This document shows, piece after piece, positions 15,704 to 24,779 of a stretch of DNA of 64,000 bases. The stretch comes from Kordia aestuariivivens (GTDB lineage: Bacteria; Bacteroidota; Bacteroidia; Flavobacteriales; Flavobacteriaceae). The notes beneath the pieces are model-generated. The model made no database searches and was not told where the DNA came from. It was given only the letters and a program-made list of their open reading frames with translations. Made by a program: the position numbers and the translations under genes. The first letter of the stretch is position 1. Each line of letters starts with the position of its first letter. Where the stretch lies: the NCBI RefSeq assembly GCF_014397005.1, contig NZ_JACGWS010000004.1, forward strand, positions 62,001-126,000, in the 5' to 3' direction.

Positions 15704-16636
15704 TTAATTAAATATAGCAAATAAGATCGCGTAGAGAAACGTACTCAATGCCACTTTTTTTAATTCCGGATCTAACTCGCGGTGAATGATATTTTTTCCA
15801 ACGACAACCATATTCATAACTAATGGAATGAATGCAATGAGAAAAATATAGTGTTGTATGGAATACTTTCCACGTATGTACACGTAAAATAATGAACAAG
15901 CCAACGCACCAAGAATCAAACAATAATGATACAATTTCGCATATTGACTTCCTATTTTGACAACCAAGGTGTTTTTTCCATGCGATTTGTCTTTGATTCG
16001 ATCGCGCATATTGTTCAAATTCAAAACGGCTGCACTTAACAATCCAATCGCTGTTGCAGGTAAGAAAATATCAAAATTTAAGTTTTTTGTGTATAAAAAG
16101 AAGCTTCCGACAACGCTCAACCATCCAAAAAATAGAAATACAAAAATATCACCTAAACCTGAATAACCATAGGCGCTTTTTCCAACGGTATATTTTACCG
16201 CAGCAATAATCGAGGTAATTCCTAAAAAGAAAAATAATACCGAATAGTTGAAATTTTCACTTCCAAAAGCTACATAAATCACTAATAATGCTAAAATTAA
16301 CGTGATGATTGCCGTATAAATCATGGCGTTTTTCATTTGCTTTGGTGAAATAATACCAGAAGCTACCATGCGCTGTTCGCCTTCTCTATCATCGTCCGTT
16401 CCACGAATTCCGTCACCGTAATCGTTGGCGAAATTTGATAACACTTGAAAACCAACGGTTGTGAGTATTGCAAGTATGAATATGAGGTAATTTGTTTTCC
16501 CGACATAAAATTGTATCAACCCTGGATGTTCATTGTCAAAGACTGAAAAATTTGCCATTGCGCAACCTACTATAATTCCTGAAATGGACAAAGGTAACGT
16601 TCGCAATCGAGCGGCAGCAAGCCATGCTTTTATCAT
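15704..16636 (-). CDS. menA: 1,4-Dihydroxy-2-naphthoate polyprenyltransferase
   Basis: This 310-residue integral membrane UbiA-family enzyme transfers the polyprenyl chain to DHNA to give demethylmenaquinone. The first Asp-rich motif is NFANDYGDGIRGTDDD (about residues 69-84) and the second is NNMRDRIKDKSHGKNT (about 208-223); both bind Mg-diphosphate. About eight hydrophobic helices surround them. The start MIKAWLAAARLRTLPLS is the normal MenA N-terminus. It heads a two-gene unit with the UPF0173 hydrolase. Confidence 0.9.
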   Translation of the reverse strand: MIKAWLAAARLRTLPLSISGIIVGCAMANFSVFDNEHPGLIQFYVGKTNYLIFILAILTTVGFQVLSNFANDYGDGIRGTDDDREGEQRMVASGIISPKQMKNAMIYTAIITLILALLVIYVAFGSENFNYSVLFFFLGITSIIAAVKYTVGKSAYGYSGLGDIFVFLFFGWLSVVGSFFLYTKNLNFDIFLPATAIGLLSAAVLNLNNMRDRIKDKSHGKNTLVVKIGSQYAKLYHYCLILGALACSLFYVYIRGKYSIQHYIFLIAFIPLVMNMVVVGKNIIHRELDPELKKVALSTFLYAILFAIFN

Positions 16637-16955
16637 GTAGACTTAATTTTTGTAAATATACACTTTTAAAAAAAATACTGAAAACGAAATTATTATACCA
16701 TTTACAACTTGAATTTACTGTAATAAAACGCCCTTTTTCTCTTTCTATTTTATCATAAAAATAAACCGTAACTACGGCTATGCTTGCTTTTTCTGTTTCA
16801 TATAAAGAAAAAAATCATCATTTTCTTTTACAATAACCTCAAATTATAACTAGTATTATTGTTTTTGATTCTGCAATTATCATAATATTCTATTAATTTT
16901 TTGTGCGCAATTCCTAGTTTTAGCTACATTGCAGACAAGTTTTTATTCTGTAGAC
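16637..16955. other. 319-bp divergent intergenic region
   Basis: AT-rich spacer between menA (minus) and a DUF695-type gene (plus). It should carry both promoters, but I cannot assign boxes with confidence and see no gene or strong hairpin. Confidence 0.4.
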
Positions 16956-17771
16956 ATGAAATTATCATTCAGCTTCTTTTTTCTTTTCTTTTCACTCATT
17001 TTTCTGCATGCTCAGGATTCGCCAATTTGGAATACCTATCAAGCCAAGCAAGAAAAAAGTGTAAGTTCTACAAATTTACGCATGGACTTGATTGAGCAAG
17101 CGCCCATTAACGGTTTTGACTTTTTATTTTATGTGAAAATTAAATACAAAGTCACCAAAGAAAGTGAATTCCCAGTTGGAAATAAATTGAAGAAATTATA
17201 CAAAATTAAAGATGCTATTCGCGATAAGATGAATTCGGTTTCAGATAATTACTATGTCGGTTCGTTTATGCTTGATGGCAATCGTTTTGAATATTATTAT
17301 GTAAAAGATGCTTCAGGTATTGAACAACATATTGATAAATTATTCAAAAATAAATTTAGAACTGAAAAGTATGATGTTTTTGTAAAAGCTGATCCTTCTT
17401 GGGATTTGTACACAAATTTCTTGTATCCGAATGATGAAATTAAAAACTTCATGTCAAACCGTGATACAGTCATTCAACTTAAAAATGCGGGTGATAATGT
17501 AGAAACAGCTAGAAAAATAGAGCATTATGCGACATTTGCAACAGTAAATGAGATGAATTTGTTTGCTGCCGAAATTGAAAAATTAGCCTATACGGTTGAA
17601 TACAAAAAGAAGTCAGGCAACGAGAAACTTCCGCACGAAATAAAATTTTATAGAAGTAATTCAACAACAATGGAAAACGTGACCAAATTTACCACAGAAC
17701 TCATTAAACTCGCGAAAGATTATAATGGTTTGTATGATGGTTGGGAAACGTATGTTGTGAAGAAAAAGTAG
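16956..17771 (+). CDS. Secreted DUF695 / RraB-like protein
   Basis: The ATG at 16956 gives 271 residues with a signal peptide (FFFLFFSLIFLHAQ). The first half resembles DUF695 (SPIWNTYQAKQE, then FLFYVKIKYKV) and the second half resembles the RraB-type fold (DPSWDLYTNFLYPND, then YATFATVNEMNLFAAEIEKL). In cytosolic proteins RraB modulates RNase E, but an exported copy cannot do that, so only the fold is informative. An upstream in-frame start at 16929 would lengthen the leader and is less likely. Confidence 0.65.
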   Translation: MKLSFSFFFLFFSLIFLHAQDSPIWNTYQAKQEKSVSSTNLRMDLIEQAPINGFDFLFYVKIKYKVTKESEFPVGNKLKKLYKIKDAIRDKMNSVSDNYYVGSFMLDGNRFEYYYVKDASGIEQHIDKLFKNKFRTEKYDVFVKADPSWDLYTNFLYPNDEIKNFMSNRDTVIQLKNAGDNVETARKIEHYATFATVNEMNLFAAEIEKLAYTVEYKKKSGNEKLPHEIKFYRSNSTTMENVTKFTTELIKLAKDYNGLYDGWETYVVKKK

Positions 17772-17934
17772 TTGTTGGTTGTTGGGTTTTCGGTATTAGC
17801 AAAAAAAACGCTTCAATTTAAAATTCAACATTTATAATTTTTACAAAACGTCACTTCTGAAAGAATTTTGTATCGAGAAGTACTTTAAAACAAGAACGCA
17901 TCTCAATACTTCATACGCAATACTAATAGCTAAC

Positions 17935-18540
17935 TTAAAATCGTAATCCAACGCCCATACCCACAGTATGAATGTTTTCGTTATAGCGATTTCCAGAAGT
18001 ATTTCCGTCAAGATTTAGCTTTATAAAATCGGCAGAAACCTCCACAAAAAACGTTTCTGAAAGATCATACGCAACTCCAAAACCATAACTAATGCCGCTT
18101 TGCGAATCTGTAAAACGATCGCCATTTGGTTGAATCACAGGATCTGGATTTCCAAAATCAAAACCAGCAGCCGTAGCATTCAACGAAGTTGTAAAAATGC
18201 TGTAACCCAAAGAAATGTATGGTTTTAACGCGGAAATACTTTCAATGTTGAATTCGCCAATGATTTCTGGTTTCAGCACAAACGCGCCACCATTTACATC
18301 ATCCACAAAATTATAATTAAAATAATCGACGGAAAACCCAATTTTTGGCGAAATCAATTGTGTATCTGCAAATTGATATTTAAAGTCCAATCCTACCAAA
18401 CCATCGTAGGCAAACACCATAAAATTATCGCCCGTAGACAACGGGTAATGCAATCCGATTTCGAATTTATGTTCGGTATCGTTTTGTCCTATTCCAAATT
18501 GAAAACCTAGAAATAATAGGAATATGATGCTTTTTTTCAT
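17935..18540 (-). CDS. Outer-membrane beta-barrel protein
   Basis: The 201-residue protein has a signal peptide (MKKSIIFLLFLGFQFGIGQ), alternating amphipathic strands and a C-terminal strand ending in aromatic-plus-Arg-Phe (VGMGVGLRF), the profile of a small OmpA/OprF-like eight-stranded barrel. Function is unknown. It lies between convergent intergenic repeats and the menB gene and appears monocistronic. Confidence 0.72.
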   Translation of the reverse strand: MKKSIIFLLFLGFQFGIGQNDTEHKFEIGLHYPLSTGDNFMVFAYDGLVGLDFKYQFADTQLISPKIGFSVDYFNYNFVDDVNGGAFVLKPEIIGEFNIESISALKPYISLGYSIFTTSLNATAAGFDFGNPDPVIQPNGDRFTDSQSGISYGFGVAYDLSETFFVEVSADFIKLNLDGNTSGNRYNENIHTVGMGVGLRF

Positions 18541-18619
18541 GTGTAAAGATTGGTTATCAATTGTTCGTATAACGTGACTTTATTGTTTTTATTGAGAAAG
18601 TAGTTGAGCATAACAAATA

Positions 18620-18690
18620 AAATAGATTCCAGCCTCCGCAAGAATGACACTGAAAACCGTCAACTGAGAACTGAAAACTGCTAACTGATC
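18620..18690. repeat. Decayed REP-like palindrome and degenerate repeat
   Basis: GATTCCAGCCTCCGCAAGAA is a mutated version of the palindrome at 471-490, followed by CAACTGAGAACTGAAAACTG, a low-complexity sequence overlapping the 3' end of menB. Confidence 0.45.
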
Positions 18691-19528
18691 AAGGAATCCA
18701 CTTTTTGTCAAAGTTTGGCTTGCGTTTTTCTAAAAATGCATCGCGTCCTTCTTTGGCTTCTTCTGTCATGTATGCTAAACGCGTCGCTTCACCAGCAAAT
18801 ACTTGCTGTCCTACCATTCCGTCGTCTGTTAGGTTCATTGCAAACTTCAACATTTTGATTGACATTGGCGATTTTGCTAAGATTTCTTGCGCCCATTCAA
18901 ACGCTGTATCTTCTAATTCAGCATGTGGAATTACCGCATTTACCATGCCCATTTCGTATGCTTCTTGCGCTGAGTAGTTTCTTCCCAAGAAAAAGATTTC
19001 TCTCGCTTTTTTCTGTCCCACCATTTTTGCTAAATATGCCGAACCATAACCTGCATCAAAACTTGTAACGTCTGCATCTGTTTGCTTAAAGATTGCATGT
19101 TCTTTACTTGCCAATGTTAAATCGCAGACCACATGTAAACTGTGTCCGCCACCAACGGCCCAACCTGGAACAACGCAAATTACTGCTTTTGGCATAAAAC
19201 GAATTAAACGTTGTACTTCTAAAATATTCAACCGATGATAACCATCTTGTCCAACATATCCTTGATTTCCTCTTGCTTTTTGATCGCCTCCACTACAAAA
19301 AGAATACACACCATCTTTGGATGATGGACCTTCCGCAGAAAGCAATACAACGCCAATATTTACATCTTCGTGCGCATCTTTAAAAGCGTCTAGTAATTCG
19401 CTTGTGGTATGTGGTCGAAATGCATTACGTACATCAGGTCTGTTAAATGCTATTCGGGCAACGCCATCTGCTTTTTTATAAGTAATATCTTCGTATTCTT
19501 TTACCGTTTTCCAGTCAGGTTTACTCAT
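18689..19528 (-). CDS. menB: 1,4-Dihydroxy-2-naphthoyl-CoA synthase
   Basis: The 279-residue crotonase-fold enzyme closes the second ring of the naphthoquinone. MenB-specific features are DVRNAFRPHTTSEL near residue 35, SFCSGGDQKARG near 75, VVPGWAVGGGHSLHVV near 117 and TDADVTSFDAGYGSAYLA near 150, with the C-terminal KPNFDKKWIP tail that completes the neighbouring active site. The start MSKPDWKTVKEYEDI is typical for Bacteroidota. It is divergent from a C1 peptidase gene across 187 bp. Confidence 0.93.
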   Translation of the reverse strand: MSKPDWKTVKEYEDITYKKADGVARIAFNRPDVRNAFRPHTTSELLDAFKDAHEDVNIGVVLLSAEGPSSKDGVYSFCSGGDQKARGNQGYVGQDGYHRLNILEVQRLIRFMPKAVICVVPGWAVGGGHSLHVVCDLTLASKEHAIFKQTDADVTSFDAGYGSAYLAKMVGQKKAREIFFLGRNYSAQEAYEMGMVNAVIPHAELEDTAFEWAQEILAKSPMSIKMLKFAMNLTDDGMVGQQVFAGEATRLAYMTEEAKEGRDAFLEKRKPNFDKKWIP

Positions 19529-19715
19529 TTTTTTTAGTATTTTGCGTAAAAATAAATCATTTTACACAGTTTACAAGATTTTATTGAGTCAAATTCTTGT
19601 GCTGTAATTCACTTTAAACACATCCATTTCTGATGAAATGAGCCATTATAATTAGTAAATAAAAATGATTCTTGGCGAATTCCATCTGACCTAATTAATA
19701 AAATAAAAAAAACTG

Positions 19716-20840
19716 ATGAAAAAAATACTTTTATCCGCTTTAGTATGTTGTTTTTCTATTGTTGCTTTTGCACAAGAAGAGTATCAATTTGAAACAACGG
19801 TAGATTTAGAAGCTACACCCGTAATTAGTCAAGGACGCACAGGAACGTGTTGGAGTTTTTCGGCTTCTTCTTTTTTAGAATCTGAAATTATTCGATTGAC
19901 AGGAAAGCCAATTAATATTTCTGAAATGTTTACGGTACGAAATACGTATCCAACCAAAGCTTGGAATTACGTGATGCGTCAAGGAAAAGCACAATTTAGT
20001 GAAGGCGGATTGGCACATGATGTGATGAATGCTGTAAAGTCAAACGGATTGGTGCCAAATAGCGCGTATTCTGGTTTAAAAGCCTTAGAAAGCAATCACA
20101 ATCATGCAGAAATGGTGGCGGTTTTAAAAGCGATGTTGAATGTATATATTAAGAATCCTGGAAAAAAACTATCAACCAATTGGAAACCTGCTATTGAACA
20201 TGTATTGGATGTATATTTAGGAAAACGTCCTGAATCTTTTCAGTTTGAAGGAAAAACATACACGCCACAATCTTTTTTAGAAATGACAAAGATCAACCCG
20301 GATGATTATGTAACGATTACTTCGTTTACGCATCAACCGTATTATGAGTCGTTTATTTTAAATATTCCTGATAATTTTTCTAACGGAAGTTTCTATAATG
20401 TTACATTAGACGAATTGGTTGCTGTAACTAAGAATGCTTTGCAAACTGGATTTACTGTAGAATTGGATTGTGATGTTTCTGAAAGCACATTTTCTGCTAA
20501 ATATGCAGTTGCGTCAATTCCAGAAGAAGCTGTTTCTAGTAGATCTGATTTTTCTGCAGAAATTAGAAAAGAGAAAACAATTACTGCCGAATATCGTCAA
20601 AAAGAATTTGAAAATTACACAACAACTGACGATCATTTAATGCACATTACTGGATTGGCAAAAGACCAAAATGGAAACACTTATTTCCGCGTGAAAAACT
20701 CTTGGGGAAGCAATACGAGTCGTGTTCCAAATGACGGACATGTACACATGAGTGAAGCATTTTTTAGATTGAAAACAATTTCTGTAATGGTTCATAAAGA
20801 TGCGTTGCCTAAGAAACTTCGTGAAAAACTAAACTTGTAA
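19716..20840 (+). CDS. Exported C1-family cysteine peptidase (bleomycin hydrolase / PepC type)
   Basis: The 374-residue protein has a signal peptide (FSIVAFAQ) and the papain-like triad Cys45 (QGRTGTCWSF), His307 (DDHLMHITG) and Asn328 (KNSWG). The His and Asn contexts match the bleomycin hydrolase branch (C1B), but the export signal is unlike the cytosolic aminopeptidase C. Substrate is unknown; peptide scavenging is plausible. It is followed after 30 bp by a membrane protein gene, likely in the same transcript. Confidence 0.85.
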   Translation: MKKILLSALVCCFSIVAFAQEEYQFETTVDLEATPVISQGRTGTCWSFSASSFLESEIIRLTGKPINISEMFTVRNTYPTKAWNYVMRQGKAQFSEGGLAHDVMNAVKSNGLVPNSAYSGLKALESNHNHAEMVAVLKAMLNVYIKNPGKKLSTNWKPAIEHVLDVYLGKRPESFQFEGKTYTPQSFLEMTKINPDDYVTITSFTHQPYYESFILNIPDNFSNGSFYNVTLDELVAVTKNALQTGFTVELDCDVSESTFSAKYAVASIPEEAVSSRSDFSAEIRKEKTITAEYRQKEFENYTTTDDHLMHITGLAKDQNGNTYFRVKNSWGSNTSRVPNDGHVHMSEAFFRLKTISVMVHKDALPKKLREKLNL

Positions 20841-20870
20841 CGTTTACTATAAATTCTGTACTGATACCGT

Positions 20871-22127
20871 ATGGAATCACGTAAAAGAATACAACTAAAA
20901 CCTCGTTTAAGCATTGCTAAGATTGGAAAACCCCGATTTTGGACAGGAATTGGTTTGGGTGTTTTGAATGCGATTGTTTTTTTTATGTTTATATTTTTCT
21001 TCTTTGAAATTATAAATATCATGAAAAGTGCAATGGGTTATGATATTCCTTTGCAATCCGAAGATGCACTATTTTTTGAACAAACTTTTTTATTTTCTAC
21101 AGCTATTGCATTAGGAATAAGCGCAATGATTCGCTATTGGTTTTTACAACCTGCATTTCATTTTCATAAAACACGTAAAAACCTTTCACTTCGTATTGCA
21201 AATTATTCCCTATTTGTGGAGTTTGTTACTTGGTATATGGTCATTGTTTTTATTCGTCAAGTGTTATATAATCAATCATTACTAGGAACTCGTATTTATG
21301 AATATTATGAATGGATTTTTTATATCATTCCAGTGTATTTATTTTTGACAAGTTGGACAGAGGTTTCGAGATATTTCAAGGTTTGGAAATGGAAATTCTA
21401 TGTTTTCATTGTGAGTATTGTGAGTTTATTTTTGCTGAGTTTCATCAATCTGTCAAGTTATTATCGCAGTGAAACTGTATTCCAAAAAATATACGAAGAA
21501 GAGTTATTTTATTTGAATAGTCAAATAGCATTGGCTGAAAATAATTATCAAATTGAATTTGACGCTACAACAATAACTACTTTGAAACGAGTGAGAACAC
21601 ACGAACTCCGTAGCTTATTGATCGCAACTAAAAACGCTTTTCAAAAAGATGAAAAAGTGAGCATGAAGCAAATTCTTCTTGAGAAAATATTAATTCACAA
21701 CTTTAAGTCTACCAATTTTGAATTTAATGGTGAATTTTTATATGCGTATCCAATTGATGTATACAGTCAACTGAAAAAAGTAGCACCTAATTCTGATGAA
21801 GCAATCGAATTATTGAACATTTTGGAAGAATTTTATCAACTTACTTTCTTCATGGGCGAACGACTTGATACTAGAGGAAAATCAATTACTTTTAGACATA
21901 AAGTGAGTATTTTACAAGATACTTTTGAAAAGTATCGTAGAAGATTTACTTCTCCATATAGAGGAGTGAGTTTACAGATTAAAGTAATTGCATACAGGCT
22001 TCAAAAACAAGACGTATACAAACATCCTTTTGTAACTGAATTGAAAGAAAACAATTTTCCGCCGCCAATTCCGTTAGATACTAAGTATTATGATTTATAT
22101 CCTGAGTTAAAGTATATTTCAGAATAA
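20871..22127 (+). CDS. Multi-pass membrane protein of unknown function
   Basis: The 418-residue protein has four or five hydrophobic helices in the first 200 residues (near 27-50, 69-87, 110-133, 150-165 and 180-200) and a soluble, charged C-terminal half of about 215 residues (ETVFQKIYEEELFYL onward). The start is Lys/Arg-rich, suggesting a cytosolic N-terminus. I recognise no family. It follows the C1 peptidase and precedes a lipoprotein gene by 68 bp. Confidence 0.65.
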   Translation: MESRKRIQLKPRLSIAKIGKPRFWTGIGLGVLNAIVFFMFIFFFFEIINIMKSAMGYDIPLQSEDALFFEQTFLFSTAIALGISAMIRYWFLQPAFHFHKTRKNLSLRIANYSLFVEFVTWYMVIVFIRQVLYNQSLLGTRIYEYYEWIFYIIPVYLFLTSWTEVSRYFKVWKWKFYVFIVSIVSLFLLSFINLSSYYRSETVFQKIYEEELFYLNSQIALAENNYQIEFDATTITTLKRVRTHELRSLLIATKNAFQKDEKVSMKQILLEKILIHNFKSTNFEFNGEFLYAYPIDVYSQLKKVAPNSDEAIELLNILEEFYQLTFFMGERLDTRGKSITFRHKVSILQDTFEKYRRRFTSPYRGVSLQIKVIAYRLQKQDVYKHPFVTELKENNFPPPIPLDTKYYDLYPELKYISE

Positions 22128-22195
22128 TTCTTTTTGGTATCATTTTTGATGCACTATTCAAATCAATTCATCAAGCATCAAAAAACTAATTCACC

Positions 22196-22927
22196 ATGAG
22201 AAATTCACTCTTAATCAGCTGTTTAGCGATCGTTTTTACGTTTAGCAGTTGTAGCATCGAAGAAGACGAACCAATCATTGATTTTACCGAAAGTCTAGTT
22301 GCACATTATCCATTTGACGGAAATACAAATGATGTAAGTTCGTATAAGATAAATGCACAAGTAGAAGGCGCATCACTTGCTTTTGATCGTTTTGGAAATG
22401 CAAACCTAGCATACAAATTTGACGGAAAAGACGATTTTATCAGCATTCCTGCAAACGAACATTTGAACTTTACAGATGAGTTTACCATTAATTTATGGTT
22501 AAAAACGGACGCATCACATTTGCAACAAGTGTTGTATAAAAATATTTCTGACGCAGAAAAAAAACAAGCTGCGTATGCAATTTCAATAGGATATGCTCCA
22601 TTGGAAGATGAAGAAGTAGTTACAAACGACATAATTTTCTCTATTTCTCCTTACGGAATCATGCATGAATTGCGAAAGTTCGATTATGAGAAAAACACTT
22701 GGTACATGATTACCTGCACATTAAAAGGTGATACTATGTATTTATACATTAACGGAAAGCCTGCTTTGATGAAGTACATTAAAGGAGAAATTTCTACTTC
22801 CACATTACCGTTACTTATTGGAAATGACGAATCGGGAGAAAATGCTTTTAGCGGAAGTATTGATGACGTTCGAATTTACAGCAAAGCTAAATCAACGGAA
22901 TTTGTTTCGTATTTATACGAGCAGTAA
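22196..22927 (+). CDS. LamG/concanavalin-like lipoprotein, probably surface exposed
   Basis: The 243-residue protein has a lipobox with Cys19 (FTFSSCS) followed immediately by acidic residues (SIEEDE), which resembles the Bacteroidota lipoprotein export signal for surface display. The remainder is one jelly-roll domain: LVAHYPFDGNTNDVS near residue 34, LAYKFDGKDDFISIP near 65, TINLWLKT near 92 and the closing SGSIDDVRIYSKA near 220, all typical of LamG-like domains. It probably binds carbohydrate or another surface ligand; no catalytic domain is present. Confidence 0.78.
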   Translation: MRNSLLISCLAIVFTFSSCSIEEDEPIIDFTESLVAHYPFDGNTNDVSSYKINAQVEGASLAFDRFGNANLAYKFDGKDDFISIPANEHLNFTDEFTINLWLKTDASHLQQVLYKNISDAEKKQAAYAISIGYAPLEDEEVVTNDIIFSISPYGIMHELRKFDYEKNTWYMITCTLKGDTMYLYINGKPALMKYIKGEISTSTLPLLIGNDESGENAFSGSIDDVRIYSKAKSTEFVSYLYEQ

Positions 22928-23052
22928 TCTTTGCATTATATATCGTTATTTGTTTTGTAAATATACATGAACACTGAGTTTAACAAGCACCTTCAATTTA
23001 TGAATCTTAGGTTATCATGCTTGTTTTAGGATAATTCTGCTCTTAATTTCAC

Positions 23053-23067
23053 ATCATTATTAATCTT
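23053..23067 (+). promoter_or_regulatory. Leader motif shared with the other peptide genes
   Basis: ATCATTATTAATCTT matches the ATCATTATTAATTTT at 11783 and 12315 in 14 of 15 positions and lies 10 to 13 bp before the start codon, as in those genes. TTAATTTC just upstream may be the -7 box. Confidence 0.45.
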
Positions 23068-23080
23068 TAAAAAAGTAATG

Positions 23081-23254
23081 ATGAAAAAACAATTTCAAAT
23101 CAAAAAGTTAGTATTGAGTAAAAAAGTTATTGGAAATTTAACTCAAATTTCGGGTGGAAGACCTCCAAATACACATAAAAATTGTGATGATACCGGCGAA
23201 CCGTCTGATGACGGAAGTGGCTTCACTTCGCATTGCTCAGTAATAGTATGCTAA
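23081..23254 (+). CDS. Third RiPP-like precursor peptide
   Basis: Fifty-seven codons encode MKKQFQIKKLVLSKKVIGNL, then TQISGG (Gly25-Gly26) and a 31-residue core with three Cys (35, 52, 57) and seven Ser/Thr, starting RPPNTHKN. An ATG directly before (23078) is also in frame. The leader follows the same Lys/Leu, then Gly-Gly pattern as the peptides at 11813 and 12341, but the core is hydrophilic and Asp-rich, unlike the hydrophobic core at 12341. No modification genes are nearby. A palindromic repeat follows the stop after 11 bp and probably ends the transcript. Confidence 0.7.
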   Translation: MKKQFQIKKLVLSKKVIGNLTQISGGRPPNTHKNCDDTGEPSDDGSGFTSHCSVIVC

Positions 23255-23265
23255 AAAAGTAAGTA

Positions 23266-23389
23266 GTTGTCTAAAAAGTCTTGAAAAGCGTCATTCTGAA
23301 TTTAATTCAGAATCTCACGTATTAATTTTCAAAGATTATGTGAAACTGAATCAAGTTCAGTTTGACGAAAATTATACTTTTTAGACAAC
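23266..23389. repeat. 124-bp element with perfect 14-bp terminal inverted repeats
   Basis: GTTGTCTAAAAAGT (23266-23279) and ACTTTTTAGACAAC (23376-23389) are perfect inverted repeats. Inside are CGTCATTCTGAATTTAATTC with its pair and AACTGAATCAAGTTCAGTTT, the second of which has a relative at 63655. It sits between the convergent peptide and S1-domain genes and would fold into a large cruciform or bidirectional terminator; the architecture also fits a small MITE-like element. Confidence 0.7.
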
Positions 23390-23399
23390 CTCTTTTATA

Positions 23400-24230
23400 T
23401 TATTTCAATTCAATACTATCTGAATTCAACGTGATTAATTCTTGCTTATATAAGCTTCCAATTGCTTTTTTAAAGCTCTTTTTACTCATGTTTAATCGCT
23501 TTTTAATTTCTTCTGGATCACTTTTATCATGTAATGATAAACTTCCTCCATTTCGCTCCAAAGCATCTAAAATAACTTGTGCAGAAGGTTCAATATTTTT
23601 ATATCCAATATGCTGTAATGAAAGGTCTATTTTATTATCATCTCTAATTTTCGAGATCACACCTTTTAGTTTTTCTCCAAGTTTTAAATCTCTGAAAATT
23701 TCATCCTTGTACACCAATCCTTTGTGTTTTTGATTGATGATCATTTCTACACCTAAGTCTGTAAAGCGAGACACCATCAAATCGACCTCATCAAAACGTT
23801 CAACCGTTAATTCTTCATTACTTATATACTTATTCGTCTTGCTCGAACCTACTAAACGATTTGTTTCTTCATCCAAATAACAATACACAACGTACCATTT
23901 TCCTTCTTCCATGTCACGCGCTTGTTCTTTAAACGGCACAAACAAATCTTTCTCTAATCCCCAATCTAAAAATGCTCCGTAGTCACTCAACGCTGTTACA
24001 CGTAGTAACCCAAACTCGTTTACTTTCATATACGGTTTCAAGGTTGTTGTTACTGGTCGCTCATGACTATCTAAATAGGCAAAAACAGTCAACTTATCTC
24101 CTATTTCAAAAGATGTTGGTACATATTTATTTGGCAACAGTATATCATTTCCTTCCTCATCGCCCAAGAAAAGTCCTGGAGGCGTTTCTCTTAATATTTC
24201 TAATGTATTGAGTTGTCCTAAGTGAATCAT
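23400..24230 (-). CDS. S1-like RNA-binding protein, CvfB/YitL family
   Basis: The 276-residue protein has tandem OB/S1 folds: one near residues 1-65 (GDEEGNDILLPNKYV), S1-type segments with FGLLRVTALSDYGAFLDWG near 75 and LGEKLKGVISKIRDDNKIDLSL near 185, and a C-terminal winged helix (DPEEIKKRLNMSKKSFKKAIGSLYKQ). This is the CvfB arrangement, a cytosolic nucleic-acid-binding protein affecting gene expression; the target is unknown. It is monocistronic and convergent with the peptide gene at 23081. Confidence 0.85.
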   Translation of the reverse strand: MIHLGQLNTLEILRETPPGLFLGDEEGNDILLPNKYVPTSFEIGDKLTVFAYLDSHERPVTTTLKPYMKVNEFGLLRVTALSDYGAFLDWGLEKDLFVPFKEQARDMEEGKWYVVYCYLDEETNRLVGSSKTNKYISNEELTVERFDEVDLMVSRFTDLGVEMIINQKHKGLVYKDEIFRDLKLGEKLKGVISKIRDDNKIDLSLQHIGYKNIEPSAQVILDALERNGGSLSLHDKSDPEEIKKRLNMSKKSFKKAIGSLYKQELITLNSDSIELK

Positions 24231-24276
24231 GCTTATAAATTTGCGCCAAAGGTACGTTTTATCTGAATATTACAAC

Positions 24277-24312
24277 AAAAAAACGCCATCCTATTAAAGA
24301 TGACGTTTTTTA
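24277..24312 (-). terminator. Terminator of the DUF2853 gene
   Basis: AAAAAACGCCATC and GATGACGTTTTTT pair with one mismatch around a 7-base loop, giving a U-run on the minus strand 28 bp after the DUF2853 stop codon. Confidence 0.65.
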
Positions 24313-24339
24313 AATTTTGTAATCGTAAAAAAGTGCAAT

Positions 24340-24681
24340 CTAGTTGTAAACTGCTTGTTTTCCGAAATGTACTGTTAGTAAGTAATATACAACAGCTCTG
24401 TATTTATTTCTGTTTGAACGACCGTATTTTTCCATCACTGCATCAATAGCTTTGTCTAAATCAGCGCTATCAGCTAAACCTAATTTCTTCACCAAGAAAT
24501 TATTTTTTACAGTTGCCAATTCCTTCTCATCCGATCCTGAAACGGTAGCTGCGTCTTTGTTATAAATTGCTGGACCACAACCTACAGTTACTTTAGTCAA
24601 TAAATCCATGTCTGGAGTTACACCACATTTGTCTTTTAAATCTGCTGCATACTTTGCGATTAGCTCGTCTCTCTTGCTCAT
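24340..24681 (-). CDS. DUF2853 family small protein
   Basis: The ATG at 24681 gives a 113-residue, mostly helical soluble protein starting MSKRDELIAKYAADLKDKCG and ending in NKYRAVVYYLLTVHFGKQAVYN, which matches the DUF2853 family in size and conserved termini. A longer in-frame start would add a hydrophobic AT-encoded tail and is unlikely. Function is unknown; the simple monocistronic arrangement with a strong terminator suggests an abundant small protein. Confidence 0.78.
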   Translation of the reverse strand: MSKRDELIAKYAADLKDKCGVTPDMDLLTKVTVGCGPAIYNKDAATVSGSDEKELATVKNNFLVKKLGLADSADLDKAIDAVMEKYGRSNRNKYRAVVYYLLTVHFGKQAVYN

Positions 24682-24779
24682 AATAGTTGAAAATTTAATT
24701 ATAAAAAATTGATTAATAATATCTGTTATCAAAAGTAATTGACATACAGGTATTATGGGTTTTTCAGATGTACAAGTTA

